NCBI RefSeq assembly: GCF_901933205.1
Contig: NC_044581.1
Span: 7,364,001 to 7,428,000, forward strand
Length of the DNA stretch: 64,000 nucleotides
Direction of reading: 5' to 3'
Source: Camarhynchus parvulus
Lineage: Eukaryota > Chordata > Aves > Passeriformes > Thraupidae
In this document: piece by piece, positions 46,101 to 59,700 of the stretch
Position numbering within the stretch: the first letter of the stretch is position 1
How the letters are laid out: the number at the start of each line of letters is the position of its first letter
The notes under the pieces: generated by a model
Databases searched by the model: none
The model's input: the letters and a program-made list of their open reading frames with translations, nothing else
What the model was told of the DNA's origin: nothing
Translations under genes and position numbers: made by a program

Positions 46101-49100
46101 TGAGTCGCACAAAGGCATCCAGGTTGTGGTAGCACTTGGCTCGAATCATGGTGGGGTTGGCTGCAGGGTTGTGCTGCTGCTCGGCCAGGGCTCGATAGCT
46201 GATCTCAACACACATTTCGGTGCAGAGACGGAAAAAACGAGTGATCAGGTCATCTGTTTTCAGGATCCCCTGCTGGTGCATCTGACCAGGAAAGAACAGG
46301 AAAAGACGTCAGCACCATAACCACAGACAGTTCATTTTACAATTTATTTCCAACAACACACTCTTCACAAAGCACCCTCCCTGCCTGCCACAACAGTTAA
46401 TTTTTGTCATGCTCTCCTGAGAGATTATTGTTTGCACAGCAATTTGAGGGTGGCAACACAATTTTAGCAAACATATTTATTCTCAAATACAATCTTTTGA
46501 ATCCCAAATCTTTCCAACCATCAGCATAGCTGAGAACCCTGTTTCAGCATCAGTGCTGCCACTAGCACTCAGCCTTGCATGAAGAACAGGAGGAGCACAA
46601 GCTCTGGGCAGGGCAGACTCCAGCTCCTAGTTCAGGAATCACCACTACTTGGCAGCCCCATTCTGTAGAAGCAAACTGCATTTGGAAAGCAAATTTTCCT
46701 TACATGAACATTACACACAGAGAAAGACTGGGTGGGCTTTTTTGCTTTGCATGGGGGAGTTGTTTTAATAATATACATATAAAAAACCCCAGAGACCTCA
46801 TTTTATTTGTTAGCCACAGTATTAGAACCATCAAAATGGAACAAAGTACACTGCAGAAAACTTGGGGGTTTTGAATAAAGCAGCTTATCTTTAAACTCCT
46901 ACTGGACAGAAAGCTATAAAAACAGCAGAACAGGTAATTTGGAAACAATGTGGAGAACTTTTAGTATTTCTGGAGAAACTTTTTTTCTAAAAAGTCCAAA
47001 GAATTTAGGTATCTGCCTTAAAAGTTCTGTACTTCTTCTTGTCCTACAGACTTGTGGGAAGGAAGCAACACTTTGGCAGTCATTTGAGTTCAGTAACAGA
47101 ACCTTATTTAATGTAGTTATTGCAAAATATTCTTTAAAATTTATTACTAAAGCCTGTAAGGAAACAATTGTAAGTAAACACTGCACTTCAATATATTTCA
47201 ATTGCTTTTTCAAAACTGATCAAATATGTACAAAAGGTAATCAAACAAGCATGATAAAGAGTGACGTGGGACAAAAGTGTACTAAGTATTGTGAGTACTC
47301 TATACTGAAGTGTGCTTTAGAAGCATGATTTAAAGTAAAAGAAGTGAGATCACAGAAATAGTAAAATATCTCTTTAAGATGAATGCTTAGCACAATATCT
47401 ATTAAAAACATTCAAAAAGTTTCATGCTGTAGAAGTCAGACCAACTGAAAGCTGTCTATAACTAGTACAAAAGGACACTAAAATCAAATTAAAAAAACCA
47501 CTGCATCAGTCACAATCTTCATGCATACTCTAAAGCCTGAGCTTCTCTTCATGAGTGGCTGCAAAGTCTTCAGCACATCTGTGGCAGTGTCACAAACTTA
47601 AAAAGAACACAATGCAAAAAGGCCATGTCAGGGGCTTTCTTGCAGCTGCAGTCACGGAGCTGCATGCAAAGAACACAGCTGTAGGGAGCTGCCTGCAAAT
47701 ACAGGAGTTTGTTACCACACATGTTGGGCTACTCAGGGGATCTCCCTCCTCAATCACACCTAGAAGGCAGATGGTATGTGATGTTCACCACACCTGTTAA
47801 GGCGCTTCAGAGTCCTTTAACAATGGTTAAAAGGACCATGTCCAACGTGACGTTAGACATTGTTTAAATTTAAGCACCACTTCAGCTAATGAAGTCTCAA
47901 GATTTTCCTTATTAATGATTTCATTTTGAAAAAGAATTCCCTTGCCCACATGACCTGAAACAATTCACCTGAATCTCCACTGGTGAAATCCTCCTGTTGG
48001 CTGTCAGAGCTTTTGCTGTTACTCATAAAGAACAACACCAGTCAAGGCTCATTACAGAGCACGACAGAACTATTTCCAAGAGCTATTTCAGCTCAAGTTC
48101 TTTTTCCACCAAACTTATCTCAGAACTCAAGGTCTGAAGTGACAGCCTGTTGCTACAGTTTCTGAAGAACATGATTTGGTGGAGGACAAGACTTCATCAA
48201 AACCAGACAGAACTTTGACAGTAAATTGCCATACACCTCAAAGTTTCAAAAGGATGCCTAACAGGTTAAAACACCACTTTAAAATGGAGGGCATCACACC
48301 CTACTTATGTTGAATAAAAAGCACCTTTCTTTCCAAAAGCTCTACCTGTCCAACAAACGCAGAGAATGCTTTGGTACTGTCACGGCCTGCTGCAGCTGAA
48401 TGGTAGAGGTTCACCCACTCCCTCAGCAGGTATTCTGCCTTCTCCCTCAGGCCTGGTGGGTCATCATACTCAGAAGCTTGGGAAATTCCTGAATGCATCA
48501 TGAAATTAGGACCTCCATGAGCACGGTCAATCATTGCTTCATAGTTTGATCGGACCACTTCCATCAGCTGGGGTAATCTAATGCAACAGACCAGAGCAAG
48601 AGTTGGGTTAGAATTCCTCCTCCCCCACAAGGTGCAGGAACTGGAAGCTCAAAGAGAGTTGAAAGAAAGCAAATTATTTCTTATACTAAAACTTTCTATC
48701 TTACAGTCCTCACTGGAATAGCAGAATTAAGTCATGAAAGCAGATACACTTATGATGAAAGAAGGAACACTGAAATCACATAAGCTTTGAAGTTCCACTC
48801 CAATTTGTACAGTGGAGTGCTGCAACAAAACACCACAGGGACTAGAAGCAGCTTGTCTTCTGCAGACTTCAGGAGCCCTAAAATGCTCCCAGACAGGGAG
48901 ATGCCAGTACTGAATGTCCTGACTGGATTTGGCTGCAGTGAAAGCCAAGCTGTACAGTGAAGACAGTCTATCCATGCCAACTGCAGATGAAAGAACTTTG
49001 GTTTTGTGACATCCTATTAGCAGCTGTGCTGGTAATGGCAGCCACTGCCATCAGCCAGCTGCTGGTTGCAGCTATTCAAAGTTCTCCAAGCTCTAATACG

Positions 49101-50776
49101 TGTCATTTTCAAACCCAGCAAGAACTGCTTCCACCTTACAAATAGGAGGCCTGCAAGTCCCACAGGTAGTTCCAGGTGTTGTGGCAACATTTGCTACCCA
49201 AATGGTTTGGGCAGTTTGCTGGTGGATACATCAGCCATGTGAGACTGGTGGAGGATTGCTCCGTAAGCTCTAAACAGAAAGGATTGTCCAACTGGATTGT
49301 TTGCAATTAAGAAATTAACATACTGACACCTAAATATGTAAGATTTAAACAGGCATTAATATTGCATAAATTTGAGATAAAGCAGGAACTCAAACAAACT
49401 TCTCACAGTTGCACAGAATTTTGGACTATAGTGCATGGAGAGATTTTCTTGCTTAAGCATTCAGCTTCACACGCTGCTGCAGTTGCCTCTATTTTGACTA
49501 AGATGAGCCCATTTACACTAGAGTGACAGTTGAAAGTAAGAAAGGACTGCAGCCTTAGGGAAAGTTAAAAGCTGTATAACTGAATGATACAAGACATTGC
49601 CTATATAATATGCAAATCATAAATGAGCACAAAAAAAGTAACACATTGCACAATACTATAGCCTCACCCTTCCGGGGCGTTTCCTCTGGAATGAGCATTA
49701 ATTCTCATGAGTGTCTCAATGGTGTGAAACAGATCTGCTTCTGTTACATGGGCAACACTCCTTTCATCCACCAACAAGATCTTTACCAACTGCATGGCAA
49801 ATGCCACAGCCATGTAGTTCAAGCCATTCTCCATGGACTGTCAACATGAAAAAGACAGAGTTCAACCACAGATCTTACAGTGGAGTGAGTGCATCCCTCC
49901 TCCTTTAAAAGAGCATATTCTCTTTACCTGAGCCAAGTGAAGGTCATACTGCTGCATGTTAACAAGGTGATTGCGGATTAGCAGCTCCACAGCCTCCACG
50001 TTGTATTTGTACTCGTCTCTGCATTCAATCAGGCACCTGAAGAATTGGACTTCTTACAAAAAGTATACTTGAACAACACAGTTTAAGTGAAACAACTAAA
50101 ATCTAGTACTTCAGAAACTGTGACATTCACTGTCATTCATTGCCCAGCTTCAAAAGAAGCCTCTTCTAGAGCATTCTCTAAGGTAATGCTGAAGTTCAGA
50201 ACAGTCAAACTCAAGCATCTATTGCCCTGCACAACTGGTCACAAGAGCCCTTCAAGAGCTTCAGTTTATTCAGCATAAGAAGTCTCTCTTCCAAGGATGA
50301 ATTGGCAGATCTGCCTAGCTGAAGCTTCTGCTGCAGGCATATGCCATGTCACATTGTTTGTGACAGCACAGAGATACTCTCTGCAAAATCAGGGGAAAAA
50401 AAAAGCCCACACCATGCTCTAAAGCTTAATTCCATTCAGGATTCCTATCATGTTTTGGGATGAACCAGCATTATCAGAAGATCTAGTTAATTTTGACAAA
50501 AAAAGCTGGTTACTTTTTGTCTGTCTAAATTGCAGCAAAGCAAAATATTAACAGGCAGAAAATCCAGAGTAATACAGGAATTCCCCAAAGATGGTCAAAG
50601 CTACATTAATGTTCTTGCTGCCTTGTAACTGACCTAGTGATTTGTTTGTTACACCATGGAGATCCATAGGCACGGCCATCCTGCAGAGCCTTCAGCACCA
50701 GCAGGTGACACTCACGGTAGCGAAGCAGGAGGTCAGCGTCAGCCCCACTGGTGGCATCCAGCAAGCCCTCTACAGC
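40113..50776 (-). CDS. CNOT1: CNOT1 exon block 3: C-terminal NOT1 domain (CNOT2/CNOT3 binding)
   Basis: Exons: 50634-50776, 49928-50036, 49668-49837, 48346-48577, 46033-46281, 45274-45437, 44882-44999, 44306-44407, 43883-44056, 43171-43320, 42227-42407, 40559-40691, 40321-40455, 40113-40191. These code the connector and the NOT1 superfamily domain, a long HEAT-like module that holds the CNOT2-CNOT3 dimer. Recognisable stretches include [59 protein letters not shown] and [18 protein letters not shown]. The donor after 46033 (AAG/GTTGGG) is weak. The acceptor of 40559-40691 follows directly on a minisatellite. The last intron is only 129 bases. Confidence 0.96.
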
Positions 50777-53700
50777 CTAGAATAGATGCAACCTGTTAGC
50801 AGAGGGAAAAACCAGTCCTCTTCCAAATCTTCTGCACATTACATCAGCAAGAGCTATCACCAGAAGACATGAAAAAAAATCAATTTAATTGTGCTGACCT
50901 CTTGAAAAGAATGTGTGAGATTTTAGCAGCTACTGTGGCATCTATACATGCACTGTACACAGCTATGCTATCAGAAACAAACCTACAGGTCTCTCTATGC
51001 CCCACTAGCTTTGTATGCACACCAAATACCATGACAGACCCTGTTCCTCTGTGCTGCAGTCTCCCTAAGTCAATGCCTCCTCAAGCAATTCTGCATACAG
51101 CTCATGGAAAACTACCTGAGAAAATATTTACAGAACCTGCCAGAGGTAAGTGAGCAGCTTCCTTAGAGAAAGAGCTGCAACACTCAGAGATGCATCTGTG
51201 TTAGTCTACAACAAATGGAGAATGAGTTTTACATGGGCAACACAATTTATTTGGTCAAGTTCTAGTCAGGACTGGATCCTTTAATAGGTAAAAACACTAG
51301 CAGACAAGAAGGAAGAGTCTCCCTCCAGCTCTCAGCTACCTCTGATTTGGCACTGTTCTTGGATCCTCATGCAGACAGCTCAGTATCCTTACACTATTCT
51401 CAAGTGGATTTTTCTCTATGTCTGTCACTTGTTCTACACTACTACACAGGCACTGATGCCAGCTCAGATCACAGAGCTCACTGCAACACTTCCCACTGGT
51501 GCAGCCTACAAATTCTGGCTGGGATGGAGTTAATTTGCTTTATAGCAGCCCATATGGTGCTGTGCTTTGGATTTGTGCTGAACAAGTGTTGAAAACACAG
51601 CACAGTTCTGCCAGTTACTGAGCAGCACTAGCACAGGATCAAGGCTTTTTCTTTCCCCCTCTGCTCCCTCCACCACTGGGTAGGCTGGGGATGGACAAGA
51701 GGCTGGGAAGCAACACAGCCAGGACAGCTGACCCAAATTGAATAAAGAGATGTTCTATACCATATGACATCATGTTCAGCAATAAAAGCTCAGGGAAAGG
51801 AGGATGAAAAACAGCATTCATGGTTCTGATGTTTGCCTTTCCAGGCAAATGTCACATGTGCTGAAGCCCTGCTTTGAGGGGAGTAGCTGGACATCTCCCT
51901 GCTGATGGGAAGTAGAGATTTTAGTTTCATTTGTGCAAATGGCCTTTACTTTCCCTATTAAACTGTCATAATCTGAACAAATATCATCTAGTCTTCCCTG
52001 TGTTTTCTCTGTATCCTGCAGAAAAGCAGAAAGAGGAAGCAGCTGGATGGATGTTGGGCAGCTGGCCAGGGTCAACCCACCATGCACAGTCATATATCAG
52101 TCACTGCAAAATAAACCCCAAGTGTGCCACTAGAAATCTAGTACTAGGCTCAATACTATCTACCTACAAGTGCAGTTCAAACCCCTTTTTAGCTTCCACA
52201 TCATCCTGAAATAAGACCACTCTGGACTGCAACAGCTCTCTACTTGCCAAATCTGAACAAAACTAAGTCCCAGGATTCTGTACACCTGCTTCTTCCACTG
52301 CAGTCTCAACACTATGTGTACAATACCCTATGTGAACACAACAGCTCCCTCCCAAATCTTATTTATCAGATTTCCAAACACAGCAGTTCAGTACTGTTCA
52401 CCCAGCAAGTTCCACAGGATGCAGGAAGAAACAAGGTCACCAGCAAGACAATCCATGAACTAGGTGAGTAATAAATGCTAAGCAAGCTGTTACAGAGATG
52501 AGTAGCCAACATTCACCTTCTGCAGTAGTCCAAGTGCAGCAATCGCATCCCGGGAGTTCCGAGCCACCACCACTGCCTCCAAGAGGCTGCGCAGTGCTTG
52601 GACTTGAGGATTCATGGCCAGGGTGTGTGGAATGGATTGCAGGTGCTGCTCCAGTTCTGTCATACATTTGTCATAAATCTGTGCTACATCATCTGTAGCC
52701 CAAGCTTGCTGCTTAAGAGAAAGTGAGAATCAGTGATTTTTGCAAGGATTGCATTTTTGACACTCAAATACTGACTGACTGGCTCTGGGCAGGGACATCT
52801 TCCATTGGAGCAGGTTGCTCAAAGCTGCACCCAACCTGGCTTTGAACACTTCAGGGATGGGCCATCTACAGCTTCTTCAGACAACTTCTTCCAGTGCCTC
52901 ACCACCCTCACAGGGAAGAAGTTCCTCCTAACATCTAATCTAAACCTGTCCTCTTTCAGTTGGAAGCCATTCCCTCTTGCTCTGTCAGTAAGGCTTTACG
53001 TATGCATACAAAAACATGTTAATTATCATAAATTTCAGACTTGCCATCCATGACCTTCAAAAGTAACCTGAGATGTGAATAAAATGTTTCAGCGCAATTA
53101 AAACTACATGTAGTAATCCCGAACTGCAGAATTTGTCCCAATCTGGATCACAGATCCCCAAGACTGGATGGAACCATTACTTTGTCTTTAGAACAAATGC
53201 ATTTTTTCAAGCACCATCCCCAAACAATACAAACGCTTGACTCTTATGAGTCCTTCTAACAAAAACACAAGTTCTGCAACAGTCTCCAAAACAGCTATAG
53301 TACTCTCAAGCTGATTAATTCAGAAACCTCTACCTTCATAGGCTGAGCCAAGAATCCTGTAGGCTGAGTTAAGTCATTGGTGGGCAAGAAGCCAGGGACA
53401 TTGCGTGCAAATTCTTCATAAACAGCCAGCTGTTTTGGGTCCACACCTCCAACCTTTGCAACAAAAGGAACAGGCAATTAACTCATTTGTAAGACTGAGG
53501 CAATAAAAACTGAGGGCAGCTTGTGTAGCAGGTAGCTACTCCTAAACAAAGTGGCCTAGACATGAAGTAGGATTCAACTGCTCTGCATGGAGGTCCTATC
53601 TCTCCTTCCACACCTCCTAAGAGGTGGATTTTGCTCTAAAAATGAGACTCACATTCCCAGAAACAGAAATAACTGAATACTGAGAAATGCTCAGCTGAAA

Positions 53701-56700
53701 GCACATGGTATGTCCTTTAAAAGGAAGAACATAGAAAGGGGACAAAAGAAAATAAAATATAAAGACAACAAAACAGTGAGAGGAAATGCACAGAAATAGA
53801 GACTCAAGGAATTGAGAAAATTATATAAACACTCAATTTGGAATAATGTATTTATGTGTTTCCACAATAATCAAAATAACAGCAGCTGCACTGTTAGGCA
53901 AGACTAACAATATATGATTACTCAGCCGATGCTGTGCCATCCACTTTTCCTTATCAGGAGGGAAAGAAGAGCAGCATCAGAAGAGAACTCACCTTTAACC
54001 GGATCTGCTCTGGCATCCGCTCAGCCTGGTACGTTAACACAACAGGATCACAGTAGCGCCGCCCCTCTTGCCTAGCATGCTTCCTGAGCTCAAATTCCTG
54101 CCAAAAACACAAACACCACACTGCATTTTACACAGCCCTCTGGATGTGTATGAGCACACAGGATACTTCTTCAACAGTCCCATACTTACAGTTGCGAGCC
54201 TCTTGTCCATCTCAGGACCTGCCTTTTCCACAGCTGTCTTCTGGATAAAGCAGCAGGCAAGCTCACAGTTATCCTGTGCTAACTGGGCAGCTGCCTGCTC
54301 CATCATGTCCCTCTGCTGTGGGGAGGCTGCCTATTGAAAATCACAATAATCAGTGAAAAATGTAAAATTTCCCTGTATATAACTAGCCTTAAAATCTGCA
54401 CCACTGCTTACACAGAACACCAGCAATAAAAAGGAATGCTCTTAGGATCACACTCCCTTCCCATAGAATATACAATATTAAATTTAATTTTGCATAGCTT
54501 TGAATAAAACATGTAGGCAAGACGACAGTAAAGACTTTCAACAAGGAACAAAACAGCAGGAGTCCTCCATCTTCTCCACCTACCCATCTCCAGGGCACAG
54601 AAATAAAGGCCTGCTTTAGACAGACACACACAGAGTGATGCTAATGCAGGGAAGGCTTTGCATCACAGTAGAAGTTTTTCTACTTCCTAGGCTGCAATTG
54701 GAAGATATAAAGGTGCACCACTAACAGTGCAAAAGAGCAGTCCTAAGCCTTCTTCAGTGGGTTCCTTTTCTGATAAGGAATCAGATTTTCTTCCTTCCTT
54801 CCCAGAGTCTGCTTTATGAGAACCCTGAAGAGATGCACTTATTCTCCAGGGTGCAAAGCAGCAACTTCCACTAGAAATGGAATACATCTATAAAGGCAGC
54901 CTGTCCCATCTACTTGGACTTCATTGTCTGCAAACAGCTCTTCTATTAATTCCTGAAAATTACACCATTTCTGTTAAACCATTTCATAACAATAAGCCAG
55001 AAAACAATTCTGAGATGCCTCATACAGAGCCTTTTCTGCAACAAAATGTTTTCTAAAATTATCCCTTTAAAACTTCCTTGGATCAAAACTCGATTTGCAC
55101 CAATGTCATACATCTTCAGGGATAAAATAAAACTGATTAATTTCTAATTGCTGAAAGTACAGCTGTGTCTTGATCTTTCCAAGATCCTTATGCTCTTGTG
55201 CCTGTTGCTGATACTGATGGCAAGAATTCTGTAGCAGCTGCTGTTGTGGTCAGCAGTTCACAGGCTGGTCCACACTGTTTAGTTCAAACTTGCTTCATTA
55301 AGAGACCTGATAACAGCCTCTAAAAAACCCAAAGAACTCACAAGCTGTGCAGAAGAGTCTAAACTACCTATCTGCTAACAGCACAAGTAAATAAAATCTG
55401 CCTGGAGCATGCATGATGAAACAATCCAAGATATCACCAAAATCAATTCGGTCCTCCACACTTTAGCTTTTCTGCCTCAAACCCTGCAGAAAGTGCAAGC
55501 CTCCAAGGCTTCCATGAGGTGATTAAACTGGAGAGAATACTGGGCAAAATAAAAAGATAGTCAGAAAGTTTTTGTGCCATTTAGTAAGATCTATCATCTC
55601 AGTTTAAGGGTGCTTGACCTGGAATCACAACACCTTTTTCCACTGTAATTCCACAAGAGTCACAAAATTATACCCAGTAAATTCATCCCCATGCTAGTTA
55701 AGCCACACAATGAATTAACAAGTCTCCATTGTAGAGAACTGATTTACTAATGCTGGATGCCTACAGTCCCCTAAGTTGGATATAAACTCCAAATGATGGG
55801 GCTCTTACCCTCAGTGCAGTAGCAAAGCTATTTTTCAAGTTGGTAGCTATGCTCATCAGCAAAGGCTCCCTGCAGGTAATCATGGCCATGCCAGCGGTCA
55901 GGTTCCTCATCATGTGGTGAGCGGCCACACGCATCCGGGACTCCTCGGAATCCAGGGCAAAGTCCTTCCTGACTATCTGCTCACAGGTGGTCATGGCAAT
56001 CTTGATGGACCTGTCCACCACAGGATGGACGAGGTCCTGCACCGCCCGCTCGATGGCCTGCCGCACACACTGCTTCAGCTGCGGGTGTGCTTGGAACAGT
56101 GGAATCTGCAGTGCATGAGGAGAGGGGAGAGAATGAAGTACACTGGAATCCCACCTACCCAAACATCCACATCTTCTCAATGACTCATAAGTGCACTGTC
56201 ATAGCATGTGCAGTACTTCCATGTTCCCCATGCAGCTATTACAGTATTTGATAAATCTGAAACTGGAACAAATTATTATTTTTCTAACCAAGTTGCAACT
56301 GAGTAACAATGCAAAGGTTGACTTAAGAGGTGAGCTGCTAACTGGACAAAAGGAGCACAGAGGCTCCTTTTATACTGATAGCTCCCACCAGCTGAGATCT
56401 GCATCAACCCTGGCTGTAGGATAGCAAACTAAATCAGCTCTAAAACTTACCGTTGGATTTAAGGTAATGTGTGGAGCCAAGCCTCCTAAAGAATAGACGT
56501 TGATGTCATGGTAACTGTACTGGGGCTGTGGAGGAACCGTGGCTGTACAAGTGGTGCTGGTAGCTGGAGTTGTAGAAGCAGCTGGAGAACACAAGTAGGT
56601 TTGTACTGAGACACTATGAAACCACAGTGAAAAGCAACTGCTTATAAAACAAGTACATAATTCTTATTTAAACCAGGAAACAACCTCAAAATAAAAGATT

Positions 56701-59700
56701 TGCAGTTTGATCATGAAACCTCCTAAACGTACCAAGCAACCTGCATTCTCCATTTGCCTAATAATTAGTATCAAAGTAGCTTCAGTACATTTTAAGAGAG
56801 CTGTTTATTATGACAGTTTTAGCACCTGGTGTATTGTTAATAGGAGGGAGTCTAAGGAGTAGCTACACAAACATAATACAGAATTTAGTCCTCATGATGG
56901 CTTCCATTCCCTTCCCATCTCCAAACTCTGTAAACCTGTTTCTTACAAAACTATTCAAGTGCTCCCAAGCACTCAGGAATATTACAATAGCATATGTAGC
57001 TTCATATTCTAGTTTTTGATAGCAAAACTGGTCTTATTTGAACTTTAACAATGCAGTTCTGGATTCTATGAGATGTACTTACTGGTTGTTGTGATGGGTG
57101 GTAGCTCTTCTGGCTGCTTCACATCCTTCTTTGGAGCAGACAGCTGCTCATCCAGATTTTTCAGACGATCCTTATCTTTCAGGAGACTTCCAGGTTTCAG
57201 CTCATTGATGTCTAGTGCAAGATTCTTGCAGAGCACCTCAATCTCAAACTTCAGATTCAACTGCAAAACAACTCTAGTTTAGGTCATGTCACAAGGAAAA
57301 TACCCAAAACATCTACTGAGCCACCTGACTCCCAAACTCCCCATTCTAATGCCACCCCTTTCAGAGACCAACAATGACTGAGGATTAGACAACTATCTTG
57401 ATGCTGACCTCAAGGAGAAGAGTTTCATCCAAGTTATACCAAATCAAGCAATTCCCAAGCAATCTCACTATGCTAAAGCAGTGAGGAGGACTGCTTAGTC
57501 CTTCATAACATCCTTCTTGAGTAGTATGTCAATAAAACCTTACACTCAGAAGTTACAGAAAAAAATCCAGTAATTTACTTTTAGATCATGTTCCTGATGT
57601 AGCTCAGCTAAAACATTCATAATGGCCATTGTCCATGGGTTTGGAGGCCTGAAGACCTACAAGAGAAAGAAGAGAGCAGGATTACAGAAACTTCTTGAAT
57701 CATCTGGATAGTTTATGACTGGAAATGTTTGAAACACAAGCAGCTATGTGTGCATACAGCCATGGAAACCTTTGTACAGTTGTGATTAGAGTAGAATTTA
57801 GTATTTTAGTAATAATTATTCCAGTAATTCAGTATAACTAGAAATACATTAGGAACTTAAGTGAAAAACTGGAAACACAATGACCTGGTCCTTCTTGAAA
57901 TATCAGTTCTATGTCAACCAGAACCGACAAGCTGATCAGGATCAAAGTGGGTGGGAGAAAAAAACCAAAACAAACTAGGAATAAATATATCCTAGAATCT
58001 CGTCAATGGCATCCTTCCATTTCTCAATGGAGTTCTGTTCAGGGATACCACAGTACATTTCAGCTAACACCATCTATTAAAAATGCATGGCCATGTACTT
58101 TCCCTCCACACAAGGAGCACTCCTTGACTTTATGCTTTTATATCCCTTTTCTTTCTCTCCACTGAATTCAATCAGTTTTCATTTTGTGACAAAAGCTGAT
58201 TACTCCCTGCAATATTTTGCCATTTGAGCAATAACTCTGTCTGACAAAGACACTTACCAAACTCCTGACACTGGATTCTAAAACTTTGGCAACAAATGGC
58301 ACTACATAAAGCAATTCCTGCTGTCCCTTAACATATGCTTCCAGTAGTAGTGACTTCACATCCAAATCCTGAAAAACAATTGAAGAGGGAATGAGGGTAG
58401 AGAAAACAGCAAACACACCACACAATTCCACTAATACACTGCTTCCTTTTCAGATACAGGTAAGGCTGAGTCAAGACAGCCCTTGAATTTTACAGATTGC
58501 TAAGCAGCAGTTACTTTTTGAACAAAGATTTATACACCTACATTTTTACATGGATTAACAAGCTTTTGCCAAAATAAATTTAGCTACTAACTTTCCTGAT
58601 ATAAAAAAAAAATTAGAAGTGTTAAATAACCAACTCTGGAGTCATACTTTGAACTAGGCACATAAAAGAGGCACCAGAAAGATGGTAAGATTTCCCAAAT
58701 AGCCTATGCTACTGCATAACAGCATACCAGTTCATGCCAAGGCAATCTGTAAAGACAGAAGCTCACCGTGTGCAAGATGGGCTTATTTTTAGCCATCGTT
58801 ATCATTCCCAGCCAGTGGCCAAGGTTCTTTAACAAGGAACGGTCTGAGAAGTTGGCTGCAGCTTTATCTGATGTCAATAGCACCTAACAAAGAATAAAAA
58901 AAAGCATCTCAAGCAGCAAGTAGAAGATAACCAGACTCCAAATCCAACAGCTGATCTGAATGAAGGCAAAGTTTAGAACATTAAGTTCTGAGCTTCAGAC
59001 ACATGACAAAGATACTTGAACAGCTTTCACTTCAAGGCAGCACTCCGTAGATCTGCACTGTAATGACTACAGAATTTCTTTCTTTAAAAGGATCAAAAAA
59101 AGAGGATTATGTTTTCCCAGACCTTACCATTTATTCTGTTGAGACTGTTACAACTACTCCCATAGCTGAGTGTAACTTGTGCTTCCTCTTAATGCCTCAT
59201 CACAGACCTGAAGGCTACAGTTTAACCTTCCAGGGAGACCATCTCATTGTCATGTCGAAGCATAAATCATGTCATCATGTCATAAATCATAAAACAAGTA
59301 TTCTGCTGTTAGTTCTGTTCCTTAACTCCAGAGGAGCATCAGCTGAACAGAGCAGGGTCAGCTGTATCCTCAAGAGCCAGGAGATGCTTTTGCACTACAG
59401 CGTAACCCACGGTGGTCAGGAAATCCCACCAACAGGTTTAAAAATAGTGCATTCTTTACAAACTTGTTTCATCTGGTCATCACTTCTGGGCTATTGCTTC
59501 CTCCCCCCATCCACATTATCTTAGCCCTCCAATAAATTTTGGCTTTTACACCCCCATTTTCTAAATACACAATTTCCCCCCCCATTCCTCTTGGGCCAAA
59601 AGAGCAGAGTGTCATTTTCTATCTTTGCACTTTCCTCCACAGAAAACAACTAGACCATAAGCAATTTTCCCCTGGGTTATAATTTGCAAACCTCACACAA

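Noticed and set aside
50330..50380. Perfect hairpin TGTCACA/TGTGACA as a second snoRNA or miRNA
   Set aside because: Only seven base pairs, with no H or ACA box at the right distance and no long miRNA-type stem.
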